Source: Peribacillus frigoritolerans
GTDB taxonomy: Bacteria > Bacillota > Bacilli > Bacillales > DSM-1321
Length of the DNA stretch: 64,000 nt
NCBI RefSeq assembly: GCF_001636405.1
Contig: NZ_KV440950.1
Span: 2,131,712 to 2,195,711 of the forward strand
Reading direction: 5' to 3'
A program made the position numbers and the translations under genes. Of this stretch, positions 26,903 to 35,594 are shown in pieces; position 1 is the stretch's first letter; every line of letters begins with the position of its first letter. A model generated the notes under the pieces. The model was not told where the DNA came from. It made no database searches and saw nothing but the letters and a program-made list of their open reading frames with translations.

Positions 26903-28075
26903 GTGGAGATTAAAGTATCCAAAGCAGCACTTTGTATGCGGCTTTCCATTTGTAAGATGTTGTGTTTCGTCCCATTATTTATCTCCACTATCCTTCTTAG
27001 CTCGGCTTGTGAGCCTTCCAAGGACCTTAGTAAACCCGTAAATGATACGGAAAAAGAACACTCCCAATCTAACCAGGAAACTTCAGTAAGCAATTTAAAG
27101 GTCCCGACCGCAGAAACGGAAAAAATCGAAGCCATTTTTGGATGGCTGGATTCGAAAACCATTTTATATTCTGTGAAGCGGGATGGTAATGAATTATCCC
27201 AGTTGATGGAATGGAATTTGGAAACGAATGAAACTTCCGTTTTCTATCAGCCGGCTTTAGCGTTTTCTGAAGTATCGATCAGTCCGTCTGGTACGCATAT
27301 TTTGTTGTCGTCCTTTACCTCTTCGGATAAAGCATCAATCACAATACTCGATAAAACGGGGAATCCACTGTATTCCGTGGCAATCCCAGCCTATGAATTA
27401 GCTTATGAGTGGAATTCATTTATAGATGGCCGGTTGTTTGTATCGAGTTTTTATGAAGATTGGACATACAGCAGTTATGTATTGAATCCAGATGAACAAA
27501 CTATGGAAACCCTGGACTTTCCACAGCCCTTTGCTCAATGGGCAAGTGAAAATGACTTGATGTTTTTGGATTGGGACAAAGAAGAACCTGCTTTGACGGC
27601 TCCCCTAGAAAGAAAAGCGCTGCATGGGGATGGGGCAGACAGCCTTATGCTCGATGTCATTCACTTTAAAAAAATGAAGCAAGCGCTGATGACGATTCAA
27701 GTGGAGACAGAAAAACAAGATCGGGGTACATATGCATTTTATGATCCAACAAACAAGCCGATCCACTCTTTTTCCGTGCCACTATTGAAAAGCTTTTCAG
27801 ATTGGGTCATTCCATCCTATGATTTCATTGAAAAAAACAAGGAATTCATAACGTTTATTCCTAATGAATCAAAAGATGCGGACCAATATGAGGGAAGGTT
27901 TACCTTAACTAAATTAAATTGGGAAAAAGGCACACAAGAAGAATTGATGAAGGACATGGAAAATGAACCATTAAGCTGTTCGCTTGATGGCAACTTCTGC
28001 TTATATGGATATCAATTTGAGAAAATCATTGATATGAAAACCCATCAAATACAAAGATTGTTCAAACAAACATGA
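26903..28075 (+). CDS. yqgU: YqgU-like lipoprotein
   Basis: The 390 residues have an N-terminal signal peptide with lipobox LLSSAC, so the mature protein is lipid-anchored outside the membrane. The rest consists of repeated strands with patterns such as ILDKTGNPLYSVAIP and KTILYSVKRDGNELSQLMEW, resembling WD40/TolB-type beta-propeller blades. Function is not established; the B. subtilis neighbour of yqgT is yqgU. GTG 26903 is close to GGGAGGTG; ATG 26936 without a ribosome site would leave a shorter signal peptide. Followed by a bidirectional terminator. Confidence 0.78.
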   Translation: MEIKVSKAALCMRLSICKMLCFVPLFISTILLSSACEPSKDLSKPVNDTEKEHSQSNQETSVSNLKVPTAETEKIEAIFGWLDSKTILYSVKRDGNELSQLMEWNLETNETSVFYQPALAFSEVSISPSGTHILLSSFTSSDKASITILDKTGNPLYSVAIPAYELAYEWNSFIDGRLFVSSFYEDWTYSSYVLNPDEQTMETLDFPQPFAQWASENDLMFLDWDKEEPALTAPLERKALHGDGADSLMLDVIHFKKMKQALMTIQVETEKQDRGTYAFYDPTNKPIHSFSVPLLKSFSDWVIPSYDFIEKNKEFITFIPNESKDADQYEGRFTLTKLNWEKGTQEELMKDMENEPLSCSLDGNFCLYGYQFEKIIDMKTHQIQRLFKQT

Positions 28076-28083
28076 TAACCTAA

Positions 28084-28116
28084 AACAAAAGCTCGCCGGT
28101 TGGCGAGCTTTTTTCT
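28084..28116. terminator. Bidirectional terminator between yqgU and the DUF2759 gene
   Basis: Perfect stem AAAAGCTCGCC / GGCGAGCTTTT with loop GGTT, T run on the plus strand and on the minus strand (complement of the A run). Confidence 0.88.
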
Positions 28117-28290
28117 TCAATGGGCAACAGGAAAACCGCTGTTGATGACAGTCATGACAGTGAACCAGCCAAACACGACCGCACTGCCGGCTGCAAAAAT
28201 GAATCCTAAGAAGTTTCTCTTTTTTAATGAGGTAAACACAGCTGCTACTCCTAATATAGCCACAAGTCCGAAAACAACCATTAATATCAT
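28117..28290 (-). CDS. Small membrane protein, DUF2759-like
   Basis: A 57-residue protein with two membrane helices (MILMVVFGLVAILGVAAVF and FAAGSAVVFGWFTVMTVI) joined by the basic loop SLKKRNF and ending GFPVAH. This layout agrees with the DUF2759 family of bacilli (YqgW in B. subtilis, also next to yqgX). ATG at 28290 is chosen because AAGGGGG lies eight bases upstream; the longer frame starts within that site. Function unknown. Confidence 0.72.
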   Translation of the reverse strand: MILMVVFGLVAILGVAAVFTSLKKRNFLGFIFAAGSAVVFGWFTVMTVINSGFPVAH

Positions 28291-28523
28291 GTCAAAACCC
28301 CCTTTTTTCATAATGAATACCTAATCCCTAATAATATACCCAGAGAATAAGGCAACTACCAAAAATATGTAGAAAAGATTGCATTTGTTAATATCTTAAT
28401 ATTTTTTCAATTATTTGTCGAGGTTTAATAGGTGACACTTCTATGACATGAGAAAACTGAATTAACATTAGCAGCTTAATTAGTGTAAGATAAGGATAGA
28501 AAATCATAATGGAGTTGATGGAA

Positions 28524-29150
28524 ATGAAATGGACACAAATTCCTCTAGGCCCGCTGCAAACGAATTGTTATGTAGTTTCAGATGGACAGGATTGCATCAT
28601 TTTCGATCCGGGTGAAGAGCCACAGAAAATTATACAGTACATACAAACAAAAAATTTAAAGCCTTTAGCGATTTTATTGACACATGCACATTTTGACCAT
28701 ATCGGTGCTCTGGATGCTATTCGGGATCATTATGGAATCCCTGCATATATTCATGAAAAAGAGGCCAAGTGGCTACTTGACCCAGCATTGAATGGTTCTC
28801 AAAACTGGTTCCCTGAAAATCCAATGCGAATGAAGCCTGCCGATCACATCTTGGCAAATGAGCAAGAGCTTACGATTGGAGGATTCACTTTCGAAGTATT
28901 CGAAACCCCTGGACACTCACCAGGGAGCGTTTCGTATTATGTGAAGGACGAACGTCTCCTCTTTTCTGGGGACGTCTTGTTCCAAGGAAGCGTTGGCAGA
29001 ACCGATTTAATAGGCGGAAGCGAGTCAGTGCTCTTAAATAGCATTGAAACGAAGCTGCTGACACTTTCTGATGATGCTATCGTTTTTCCAGGTCATGGCC
29101 CTGTCACGACGATTCTGGATGAAAAGAATACTAATCCCTTTTTGAGATAA
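28524..29150 (+). CDS. yqgX: Metallo-beta-lactamase fold hydrolase YqgX (glyoxalase II-like)
   Basis: The 208 residues contain the complete metal site: THAHFDH (His54, His56, Asp58, His59), then TPGHSPGSVSYY, SGDVLF with the bridging Asp and FPGHGPVT. This arrangement is shared by hydroxyacylglutathione hydrolase-like enzymes; the natural substrate is unknown, and bacillithiol conjugates are one possibility. The ATG at 28524 gives MKWTQIPLGPLQTNCY, the family start, with GGAG nine bases upstream; upstream ATGs at 28509 and 28518 overlap the ribosome site. Confidence 0.92.
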   Translation: MKWTQIPLGPLQTNCYVVSDGQDCIIFDPGEEPQKIIQYIQTKNLKPLAILLTHAHFDHIGALDAIRDHYGIPAYIHEKEAKWLLDPALNGSQNWFPENPMRMKPADHILANEQELTIGGFTFEVFETPGHSPGSVSYYVKDERLLFSGDVLFQGSVGRTDLIGGSESVLLNSIETKLLTLSDDAIVFPGHGPVTTILDEKNTNPFLR

Positions 29151-29156
29151 TTACTT

Positions 29157-29187
29157 ATACAGGTGCCGCAATGGCACCTGTTTTTTA
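29157..29187 (+). terminator. Terminator of yqgX
   Basis: Stem ACAGGTGCC / GGCACCTGT with loop GCAAT, then six T. Confidence 0.9.
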
Positions 29188-29430
29188 AGTTCTTAATTAT
29201 GTAAAAATATTGAAATGGTTCAAATCCGGAACTATACTGAATATAAAAAAACAGGGTCTACCCCAATGTTTTTGAACCTCCTGTGAAGTAAGATGCCTAT
29301 TATTAAATTCATTTAGTGGATGCACTGTTATAACTGCGAGATAAAAATTTGAACATTTTGTGAACTTTAAATTTGTTTTCATATATGAATGTCGTTAAAA
29401 AAACTTATTTACTATGTTAGGTGGAAAATC

Positions 29431-30552
29431 ATGGAGACGGAGGCTATTGTGTTGAAAAATCATTTAAAGGAATTGATTGCAGGAAGCCCTCAAAAAAGAA
29501 TCTCCTATAATGACTATATGGATGCTGTTTTATATACTCCAAATATAGGCTACTATGCACGCGCAAAAGAGAAGATTGGCCCAAGAGGGGATTTTTATAC
29601 GTCCGGCAATGTTGGGGATGCATTTGGGAGATCACTGGCGAGATGGTTCGTATATTTGATAAAAAGATGCGGAGTTTCACCAAGAATCATCGAGGTCGGC
29701 GCAGGGGACGGTAAACTGGCGTATGACATCCTCGTTTACATAAAAGAAACGGAACCGCAGATATGGGACTCTTTGACTTATATTCTTGTGGATGGCAGTC
29801 CATTTCATAGAAAGGTTCAGCACGAACGTTTAGGGATATTCAAACAGGCAGTTTCTGCTGCCAGTTTAGAAAAATGGACGAATGTAAAAGGAATCGTCTT
29901 TTCAAACGAACTTTTCGACGCGTTGCCTGTGTATGTCATTGAAAAGTATAAGGGAGCCTTGGTAGAGGTATTCGTCACTGAAAAGGAAGGCGATTTGATA
30001 GAAGAGAGAGAACCTTTGGACAACCCTGACATTCTTTCTTACCTTACTGAACGAAAAATCACCTTAAATGAAAAACAACGATACGAAGTTCCGCTAAACA
30101 TGATCCGTGAATATGAGAAGATCGTTTCCTGTATCGAATCGGGTATTCTCCTTACAATTGATTATGGCTATACCGATAGGGAATGGAAGGAGCCAGCTCA
30201 TCTTCAAGGGAGCTTGAGGGGCTATCATAGGCATCAAATGATTAAAGATGCACTTATGTATCCTGGTGAGATGGATCTGACGACACATATCCATTTTGAC
30301 ACATTAATCGAGATTGGAAAAAGAAAGGATCTTTCCAATCGAGGGCTTTTTCTTCAAAATGAATTCTTGCTTAAAGCAGGGATACTAGAGGAATTGAAGG
30401 ACCATCAAGGAACTGATCCATTCTCGAAAACGGCAAAGCGTAATCGGGCAATCCGGGGGCTAATCGTTCCTGGGGGATTTAGTGAACATTTCAAAGTGTT
30501 GCTTCAATCGAAGAATTTAGCAGATGATGTAAGGGTCTTTCCTGAATGGTGA
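29431..30552 (+). CDS. MidA/NDUFAF7-type SAM-dependent methyltransferase
   Basis: The protein carries the three hallmarks of this family: GPRGDFYTSGNVGDAFG near residue 50, the SAM-binding loop IIEVGAGDGKLAYDIL near 87, and SNELFDALPVYV near 158. The mitochondrial relative methylates an arginine of complex I subunit NDUFS2; the bacterial substrate is unknown. ATG 29431 follows TTAGGTGG; an earlier ATG at 29389 lacks a ribosome site. It stands alone between two terminators, and I do not recall a B. subtilis counterpart at this position. Confidence 0.87.
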   Translation: METEAIVLKNHLKELIAGSPQKRISYNDYMDAVLYTPNIGYYARAKEKIGPRGDFYTSGNVGDAFGRSLARWFVYLIKRCGVSPRIIEVGAGDGKLAYDILVYIKETEPQIWDSLTYILVDGSPFHRKVQHERLGIFKQAVSAASLEKWTNVKGIVFSNELFDALPVYVIEKYKGALVEVFVTEKEGDLIEEREPLDNPDILSYLTERKITLNEKQRYEVPLNMIREYEKIVSCIESGILLTIDYGYTDREWKEPAHLQGSLRGYHRHQMIKDALMYPGEMDLTTHIHFDTLIEIGKRKDLSNRGLFLQNEFLLKAGILEELKDHQGTDPFSKTAKRNRAIRGLIVPGGFSEHFKVLLQSKNLADDVRVFPEW

Positions 30553-30555
30553 CAA

Positions 30556-30588
30556 GTAAAAACCCATGAATCCAAATTCATGGGTTAT
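30556..30588 (-). terminator. Terminator between the methyltransferase gene and yqgY
   Basis: Stem AACCCATGAAT / ATTCATGGGTT with a 4-base loop. The T run is on the minus strand (after yqgY); it probably also stops plus-strand messages. Confidence 0.78.
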
Positions 30589-30604
30589 GTAATATTGCTT
30601 GTTC

Positions 30605-30847
30605 TTAATGCGCAGCACCCGGAGTCATCATAAATACGCTCCAGTAAGAAAATCCTGCAAAGAAAACGGTAAGATAGGCGCCGAAAACATAGATATACAT
30701 GCGCTCGGATAATTTCAAATAACTTAAAAGTACAAAAAAGATCGTTTGTGCAAAGAAAAGCAAAGACGTTTGATGCATATGGCCAAGATAAAAGAAAATG
30801 GCCATAATTCCTGTCCAAAATCCACATACTCTGAACATGCGTTCCAT
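30605..30847 (-). CDS. yqgY: DUF2626 membrane protein YqgY
   Basis: The 80 residues begin MERMFRVCGFWTGIMAIFFY, have three short membrane helices and end SYWSVFMMTPGAAH, the conserved DUF2626 layout of bacilli. GGAGGG lies six bases before the ATG. Function is unknown. A second frame on the same strand (30585-30827) is a shadow. Position next to yqgX/mgsR agrees with B. subtilis. Confidence 0.85.
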   Translation of the reverse strand: MERMFRVCGFWTGIMAIFFYLGHMHQTSLLFFAQTIFFVLLSYLKLSERMYIYVFGAYLTVFFAGFSYWSVFMMTPGAAH

Positions 30848-30932
30848 CCGAATCCCTCCTTATGTCTAGTCGTGTACATTCTAAATAATTATAAATGAAA
30901 TTGTAAGGTAATGTAAAGGATGCCTTTTGTTT

Positions 30933-31634
30933 CTATGTGAGAACCGAAGCCTGGTATGAGCATGCTGCACAATTGGACATCATATTTTCTATTTCCACAA
31001 TAGTGACATTCTCAAACAAGGCTTCGAACATACCTTTTAGAAATGAATTATGCATGGAGCAGATTGTTCCTGGCTCGACTTCAGTAACTTCCTTAAACGG
31101 GCAATTGAAGATACGGAAGGATATTTTATTTTCTTCTTCGCTTGCTTGTATTTCAGGAGATAACCCTGCAATGGTAGCCGCATTTTTAAGCATGTTGACT
31201 TTTTCCGCAAAAGCAAGCCGATCGATCGATGTCGAGTTCAGGGCTAGTTGCTGATTGATCAATTCCTCCCCGAATACTTTTCCCGTTTCATAAAGAGCCT
31301 GTTTTCCTTGTTCCCCTAATGTCATCATCGACTGGACGGCAATCTTTGCAAGCAGCTGATAGTTCCAATATGGAAAATGAAGCTGTATGACTTTGTCAGA
31401 TAATCGATAAAGTCTGCTTGGGCGGCCGCCTTTCCCGGTCTTTCGGGAAATCGAGGTCAACATATCGATATCCTCGAGTTTTGACAAATGTAGACGGGCA
31501 ACATTTGGATGGATGTTGAATGAATCGGCGATTTCCTGTACCGATACATCACCATGGTTGTTCACTATATGCTGATATATATAATATCTGGTGGGATCAG
31601 CTAACACGTTTGTTATTTTTAACGTTTGTTCCAT
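30933..31634 (-). CDS. Winged-helix regulator with C-terminal cysteine cluster (SufR-like)
   Basis: Residues 1-75 form a winged helix-turn-helix of ArsR/DeoR type (VSVQEIADSFNIHPNVARLH, wing SRKTGKGGRPSRLYRL). The C-terminal domain holds four cysteines spaced C-x13-C-x29-C-x2-C (NCPF, TICSMH, NCAACSY). SufR-type repressors bind an Fe-S cluster through cysteines following CPF in the same relative place, so metal or Fe-S sensing is plausible but inferred. AGGAGGG precedes the ATG. Its targets are unknown; it is divergent from mgsR with about 215 bp between. Confidence 0.8.
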   Translation of the reverse strand: MEQTLKITNVLADPTRYYIYQHIVNNHGDVSVQEIADSFNIHPNVARLHLSKLEDIDMLTSISRKTGKGGRPSRLYRLSDKVIQLHFPYWNYQLLAKIAVQSMMTLGEQGKQALYETGKVFGEELINQQLALNSTSIDRLAFAEKVNMLKNAATIAGLSPEIQASEEENKISFRIFNCPFKEVTEVEPGTICSMHNSFLKGMFEALFENVTIVEIENMMSNCAACSYQASVLT

Positions 31635-31849
31635 TACACCCTCCTGCTATTCCATAGTTTACCTATGTCCATTATAAAGCAGGCAGAAAAAAATGGAATA
31701 AGGGAAAGGGCAAACACTCTTTAGTTTAAAAAACGTTCACATTTAAAACGGTTTTATAAAGCAAATATATATACATTAATTATACAAACATTGTACAATA
31801 ATTGTATAAACTATAAATGTATACAAAATGTGAACGGGGAGTGATTAGT

Positions 31850-32230
31850 ATGGCACAGTTAACTTTCTTTTCGTATCCAAGCTGTACATCTTGCCGCAAA
31901 ACAAAAAAATGGTTAAGCGCCAATCAAGTATCCTTCGATGAGCGACATTTATTCAGAGAGACTCCAACTGTAGCAGAGTTAAAAAGAATTCTTGAATTGA
32001 CATCGGAGGGACTTGATGAAGTCTTGGCGACAAGAAGTGAAGCTTACAAAGACTTACAAGTTAATATTGACGAAATGATGCTTTCTGATGTCATCCAATT
32101 ATTAACAAAAGAACCGAAGTTATTAAGAAGGCCCATTCTCATAGACGGGGAAAAACTGGTGATTGGCCATAATGTAGATGCATTAAGAAATTTGGTTTCC
32201 CGGAGACTTGATTTGAAAATGAGCATGTGA
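31850..32230 (+). CDS. mgsR: Spx/ArsC-family stress regulator MgsR
   Basis: Spx-like proteins bind RNA polymerase alpha and respond to thiol stress. The 126 residues have the redox CxxC (Cys12, Cys15) in YPSCTSCRKTKKWL, the RDLFRETPT-like segment HLFRETPTVAELKRIL, and LLRRPILIDGEKLVIG. In B. subtilis mgsR (yqgZ) lies directly before comG and modulates part of the SigB stress regulon. ATG 31850 follows GGGGAGTG. No clear SigB promoter can be read upstream. Spx itself is excluded by position and by divergence in the C-terminal half. Confidence 0.85.
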   Translation: MAQLTFFSYPSCTSCRKTKKWLSANQVSFDERHLFRETPTVAELKRILELTSEGLDEVLATRSEAYKDLQVNIDEMMLSDVIQLLTKEPKLLRRPILIDGEKLVIGHNVDALRNLVSRRLDLKMSM

Positions 32231-32232
32231 GA

Positions 32233-32268
32233 TGATTCTCGAATTTTTTTCGGGAATTTTTTTTATTC
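32233..32268 (+). terminator. Terminator of mgsR
   Basis: Stem ATTCTCGA / TCGGGAAT (one G-T pair) around a T-rich loop, followed by eight T. Confidence 0.75.
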
Positions 32269-32325
32269 TGAAGCAGGAATTTGTCGTGGATTGTCGAATC
32301 AATACAACAAGAAACATAGGAGGTG

Positions 32326-33411
32326 ATGAATGAATTGATATCGATTGAAAAGACCGCAGAAAAAATACTAACCCGTGCCATCGTGGAATCGGCATCGGAT
32401 ATCCACATTTTTTTTCGCGGAGAGGGGCCTCACATCCAATTCAGGATAGACAATAAGCTTGTTCCCCAGGAAACATTATCATTCTTTGAAGCTGAAAGGC
32501 TGATCGCTCATTTGAAGTTCCTTGCCTCGATGGATATAGGGGAGAAAAGGAGGCCCCAGAGTGGTGCCATCACCATCAATTTGGCTAACCAGGTGGTCGG
32601 ACTCCGCCTTTCCACTTTACCCACTGCCCATCTCGAAAGTTTGGTCATCCGCTTAATACCCCAACAGAATATCCTTCCTCTAGAACAGTTATCCTTATTT
32701 CCAAACACCGTTCAAAAATTGATTGCACTCCTGAAGCATTCCCATGGCATGCTCATATTTACCGGCCCGACCGGCAGTGGGAAAACCACGACACTATATT
32801 CCCTGCTTCACCACGCCCATGAGATGATCAATCGAAATATCATTACACTTGAAGATCCCATTGAAAATGTATCCGAAAAGGTATTGCAAGTCCAAATCAA
32901 TGAAAAGGCGGGCATTACGTATTCAGTCGGCCTAAAAGCTGTTCTGAGGCATGACCCGGACGTGATCATGGTTGGGGAAGTCAGGGATGCAGAAACTGCC
33001 AAAATCGCAGTCCGTGCCGCATTAACCGGTCATTTGATACTAACGACCATGCATACGAGGGACGCCCAGGGCGCCATCTCGAGATTACTGGAATTTGGTG
33101 TCAGCTTACTTGAGGTTGAACAGACTTTGATTGGCGTGACAGCGCAGCGGCTGGTTGAATTGCGATGTCTTCCGTGTAAAGGGGACTGTGCTTTAGCTTG
33201 CAAAATGACTGCAAGGAATAAAAGGGCAAGTGTATATGAATTGCTATATGGAAAAAGTCTGGCTGAAGTTCTCCGGATAATGGGAGATGAAAAAGGTAAG
33301 GCAACGGTCAGCTACCGCCAATTAAAGGATGAAATCGGAAAAGCGGTTGCGATGGGCTATGTGGGATCTCAGGAATATGAACGGCTGGTCTACCATGAAA
33401 CCAAAAAGTAA
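32326..33411 (+). CDS. comGA: Competence pilus assembly ATPase ComGA
   Basis: ComGA is the PilB-type secretion ATPase that powers the competence pseudopilus for DNA uptake. The protein has ASDIHIFFRGEGPHIQFRID near residue 25, Walker A GPTGSGKTTTLYSLL near 145, the Asp box VTLEDP-type ITLEDPIENV, Walker B DPDVIMVGEVRDAETA, and the His box TGHLILTTMHT. A pair of CxxC-like cysteines near the C-terminus is typical. Start is uncertain: GGAGG overlaps GTG 32323 and ATG 32326; TTG 32335 has better spacing. First gene of the comG operon; a Spo0A box lies 28 bp upstream. Confidence 0.93.
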   Translation: MNELISIEKTAEKILTRAIVESASDIHIFFRGEGPHIQFRIDNKLVPQETLSFFEAERLIAHLKFLASMDIGEKRRPQSGAITINLANQVVGLRLSTLPTAHLESLVIRLIPQQNILPLEQLSLFPNTVQKLIALLKHSHGMLIFTGPTGSGKTTTLYSLLHHAHEMINRNIITLEDPIENVSEKVLQVQINEKAGITYSVGLKAVLRHDPDVIMVGEVRDAETAKIAVRAALTGHLILTTMHTRDAQGAISRLLEFGVSLLEVEQTLIGVTAQRLVELRCLPCKGDCALACKMTARNKRASVYELLYGKSLAEVLRIMGDEKGKATVSYRQLKDEIGKAVAMGYVGSQEYERLVYHETKK

Positions 33412-34429
33412 ATGGAAGGTAAAAGAGCAGGCGGTCTTTATTTCGAAGCTAGGTGAATTATTGAATCATGGTTATCCTTTGGCGGAAGCTTTACATTTTC
33501 TTGAGTTCCAGGAATCAAAGAAGAAAGCGGAAGACTTCACTCAGGCTATAGCCGATTTAAGGAACGGCTACCCGTTGCACATGGTGCTGACCCATCTTAA
33601 TTTTCATCCGCAGCTTGTAAGTTATATATTTTATGGAGAACAATATGGCGACCTGGAACGGGCGTTGAAAGAAGGGGGGCGATATTGGAAGAAAAGAATC
33701 GAGGATATGGATAAAGTAAAAAAGTTAATGGTGTATCCCGTATTCTTAGTCTTTTTTGTAAGCATCGTTTTTTATATTCTTCAGAGTGTTCTCCTTCCCC
33801 AATTCCAGACCATCTATTTCACGATGGATGTCGATCAGCATATTCTCTTAAGATTAATGTCAGCCTCCACGTTCATTCTTCCAGCACTACCCTTCTTACT
33901 ACTCGGATTGCTCCTATTCTTGTATGCACTCAAACGATTTTGGTTCAATGGATTATGCCCATTAAGGCAGCGAAGGATTTTGATGGGAATTCCGATATTC
34001 GGGACGTTCATCAAATTATACGAAACTTATTTTTTTGCAAGCCAATTCAGTGGCTTGCTTTCCGGAGGACTATCGATTAACGATAGCATCAAATTATTCT
34101 CGATAAATCAACAGCAGCCTTTTTACCAAAAACTTTGCAATATCATCAAGGATGATCTGATCGAGGGCAGATCACTTGAAATGATATTTCGGGAGCTCCC
34201 ATATTTTGATGGGAATTTACCGGTGGTCGCTGCAAATGGTCAAAAATACGGTAGACTTGATGCCGAGTTACTTCATTACAGTCGTTTTATACTGGAGAAA
34301 ATTGAAGAGAGAATGAATGCAATCTTGAAAATCATTCAGCCTCTAATGTTTTCACTGATAGGTCTTTTGATCGTGTCCATTTATTTGGCGGTTTTGCTGC
34401 CGATGTTCTCACTGCTCGAAGGTTTATAG
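33395..34429 (+). CDS. comGB: Competence pilus membrane platform protein ComGB
   Basis: ComGB is the polytopic inner-membrane platform (GspF/PilC type) of the competence pseudopilus. The 344 residues contain two T2SSF domains: ISKLGELLNHGYPLAEALHFL near residue 15 and FASQFSGLLSGGLSINDSIK near 210, with three membrane helices around 120-145, 160-185 and 315-340. ATG 33395 overlaps the comGA end by 17 bases, so translation is coupled. The longer frame from 33329 lies inside comGA and is rejected. Confidence 0.92.
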   Translation: MKPKSKWKVKEQAVFISKLGELLNHGYPLAEALHFLEFQESKKKAEDFTQAIADLRNGYPLHMVLTHLNFHPQLVSYIFYGEQYGDLERALKEGGRYWKKRIEDMDKVKKLMVYPVFLVFFVSIVFYILQSVLLPQFQTIYFTMDVDQHILLRLMSASTFILPALPFLLLGLLLFLYALKRFWFNGLCPLRQRRILMGIPIFGTFIKLYETYFFASQFSGLLSGGLSINDSIKLFSINQQQPFYQKLCNIIKDDLIEGRSLEMIFRELPYFDGNLPVVAANGQKYGRLDAELLHYSRFILEKIEERMNAILKIIQPLMFSLIGLLIVSIYLAVLLPMFSLLEGL

Positions 34430-34506
34430 GATTTCATTTTTGTATTCCGGAGGTGAAAATGCCCGAAGGTCATCTGGTATTCAGATGCTTTTAGGAGCAT
34501 GATGAT

Positions 34507-34818
34507 ATGTTGAAGAAAGTGATGAATGAACGTGGTTTTACCCTAATAGAAATGCTTATTGTTTTACTGGTGATATCCATCCTTTTGATTATAACAATCC
34601 CCAATATCACGAAAAACCAATCCACAATCCAGTCTAAAGGATGTGAAGCTTTCGTTAAGATGGCCCAAGCACAGGTGCAGGCCTATGAAATCGATAATGC
34701 TAAACTGCCCGAAAGTATCGGTGAATTGGAAAGTCAAGGCTATCTCAAACAGACATCCTGCCCTAATGGGGATGAAATTAGTTTGGATAGTAAAGGAAAG
34801 ATAACGGTCGTTGAGTAG
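34507..34818 (+). CDS. comGC: Major pseudopilin ComGC
   Basis: ComGC forms the competence pseudopilus shaft. The prepilin cleavage site is at Gly10-Phe11 in ERGFTLIEMLIVLLVISILL, with the essential Glu five residues later, followed by the membrane helix. Two cysteines (GCEAF near residue 57; TSCPNG near 88) can form the known disulfide. Length 103 is typical. AGGAG lies 10 bases before ATG. The peptidase ComC is not in this window. Confidence 0.95.
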   Translation: MLKKVMNERGFTLIEMLIVLLVISILLIITIPNITKNQSTIQSKGCEAFVKMAQAQVQAYEIDNAKLPESIGELESQGYLKQTSCPNGDEISLDSKGKITVVE

Positions 34819-34825
34819 GAGAGAA

Positions 34826-35269
34826 GTGAATATACGGCATTCCGATGGTGGGTATACACTATCTGAAACCCTTATTGTCCTCGCTATTTTTGTACTCCTA
34901 ATTTCCATCGGTCCTAATCTATATCCCAGCTTCACTAAAGGAATGGAAAATAGGCTTTTTCTTTCACAATTTCATGAAGATCTTTTCTATGCTCAACAGT
35001 ATGCCATCAGTCATAAGAGCTTGATTTACCTCCATATTGATAATACCGAAAAGATTTATACCGTTTCGTCTTATAAGGAGGGAATCGTTTTAGAGAGAAG
35101 CATACCAGAGGATATCCAGTTTTTAAGCGGCACTTTGGGGTTCAGCTTTCATTTTAATCAATATGGAAATGCATCCAAAGCCGGAACGATTATGATTGAT
35201 ACCTCAAAGGGAAAGTACAAGCTGGTCCTCAATATCGGTAAAGGGAGGTTCCGGATTGAGAAATTGTAA
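34826..35269 (+). CDS. comGD: Minor pseudopilin ComGD
   Basis: A type IV pilin-like protein with cleavage site Gly9-Tyr10 (DGGYTLSETLIVLAIFVLLI) and one membrane helix, followed by a beta-rich globular domain ending GKGRFRIEKL. It is thought to prime assembly of the ComGC filament. GTG 34826 is chosen with AGGAGAG just before it; TTG 34811, inside the end of comGC, would add five residues. It overlaps comGE. Confidence 0.88.
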   Translation: MNIRHSDGGYTLSETLIVLAIFVLLISIGPNLYPSFTKGMENRLFLSQFHEDLFYAQQYAISHKSLIYLHIDNTEKIYTVSSYKEGIVLERSIPEDIQFLSGTLGFSFHFNQYGNASKAGTIMIDTSKGKYKLVLNIGKGRFRIEKL

Positions 35270-35594
35270 AGGGTACGTCTATCTTGAGCTGATGGCGGCA
35301 TTTTCTATTTGTATATTACTGGCCCTTGCCATTTTACCAATTCTTGAAGAGATATTGACGCAGCGGAAAGATATTCCCGTAAGGACTGAAGCCCACCATT
35401 TATTATATGAAAGATTGACGGCGTTCATGGATGGGGAGATTCAAGCAGTTGGTCAGGAGATCATTTACAAAAAAAGAAGCTTTGAATTATTTTGGAAGGA
35501 CCATGGGGATTTCCCGGGAATGATTGAAGGGTGTGTACGCTATGAACATGAAACGGGTAATTGGGAATCCATTTGTGATGCTGCGAAAAAATGA
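35256..35594 (+). CDS. comGE: Minor pseudopilin ComGE
   Basis: The 112-residue protein starts MRNCKGYVYLELMAAFSICI, with a prepilin-type site after Gly6 and one helix. TTG 35256 is preferred since GGGAGG lies seven bases upstream, inside the end of comGD; the longer frame from 35196 reads through comGD. It overlaps comGD by 14 bases and is overlapped by comGF by about 50. Identification comes from order in the operon and the pilin-like N-terminus. Confidence 0.82.
   Translation: MRNCKGYVYLELMAAFSICILLALAILPILEEILTQRKDIPVRTEAHHLLYERLTAFMDGEIQAVGQEIIYKKRSFELFWKDHGDFPGMIEGCVRYEHETGNWESICDAAKK

Noticed and set aside
30585..30827. Minus-strand 80-codon frame overlapping yqgY
   Set aside because: Shadow frame; the DUF2626 frame (30605-30847) has the ribosome site and family features.
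32231..32325. ComK boxes (AAAA-N5-TTTT pair) before comGA
   Set aside because: The AT-rich tract is better explained by the mgsR terminator, and no proper pair of boxes with the right spacing can be read.
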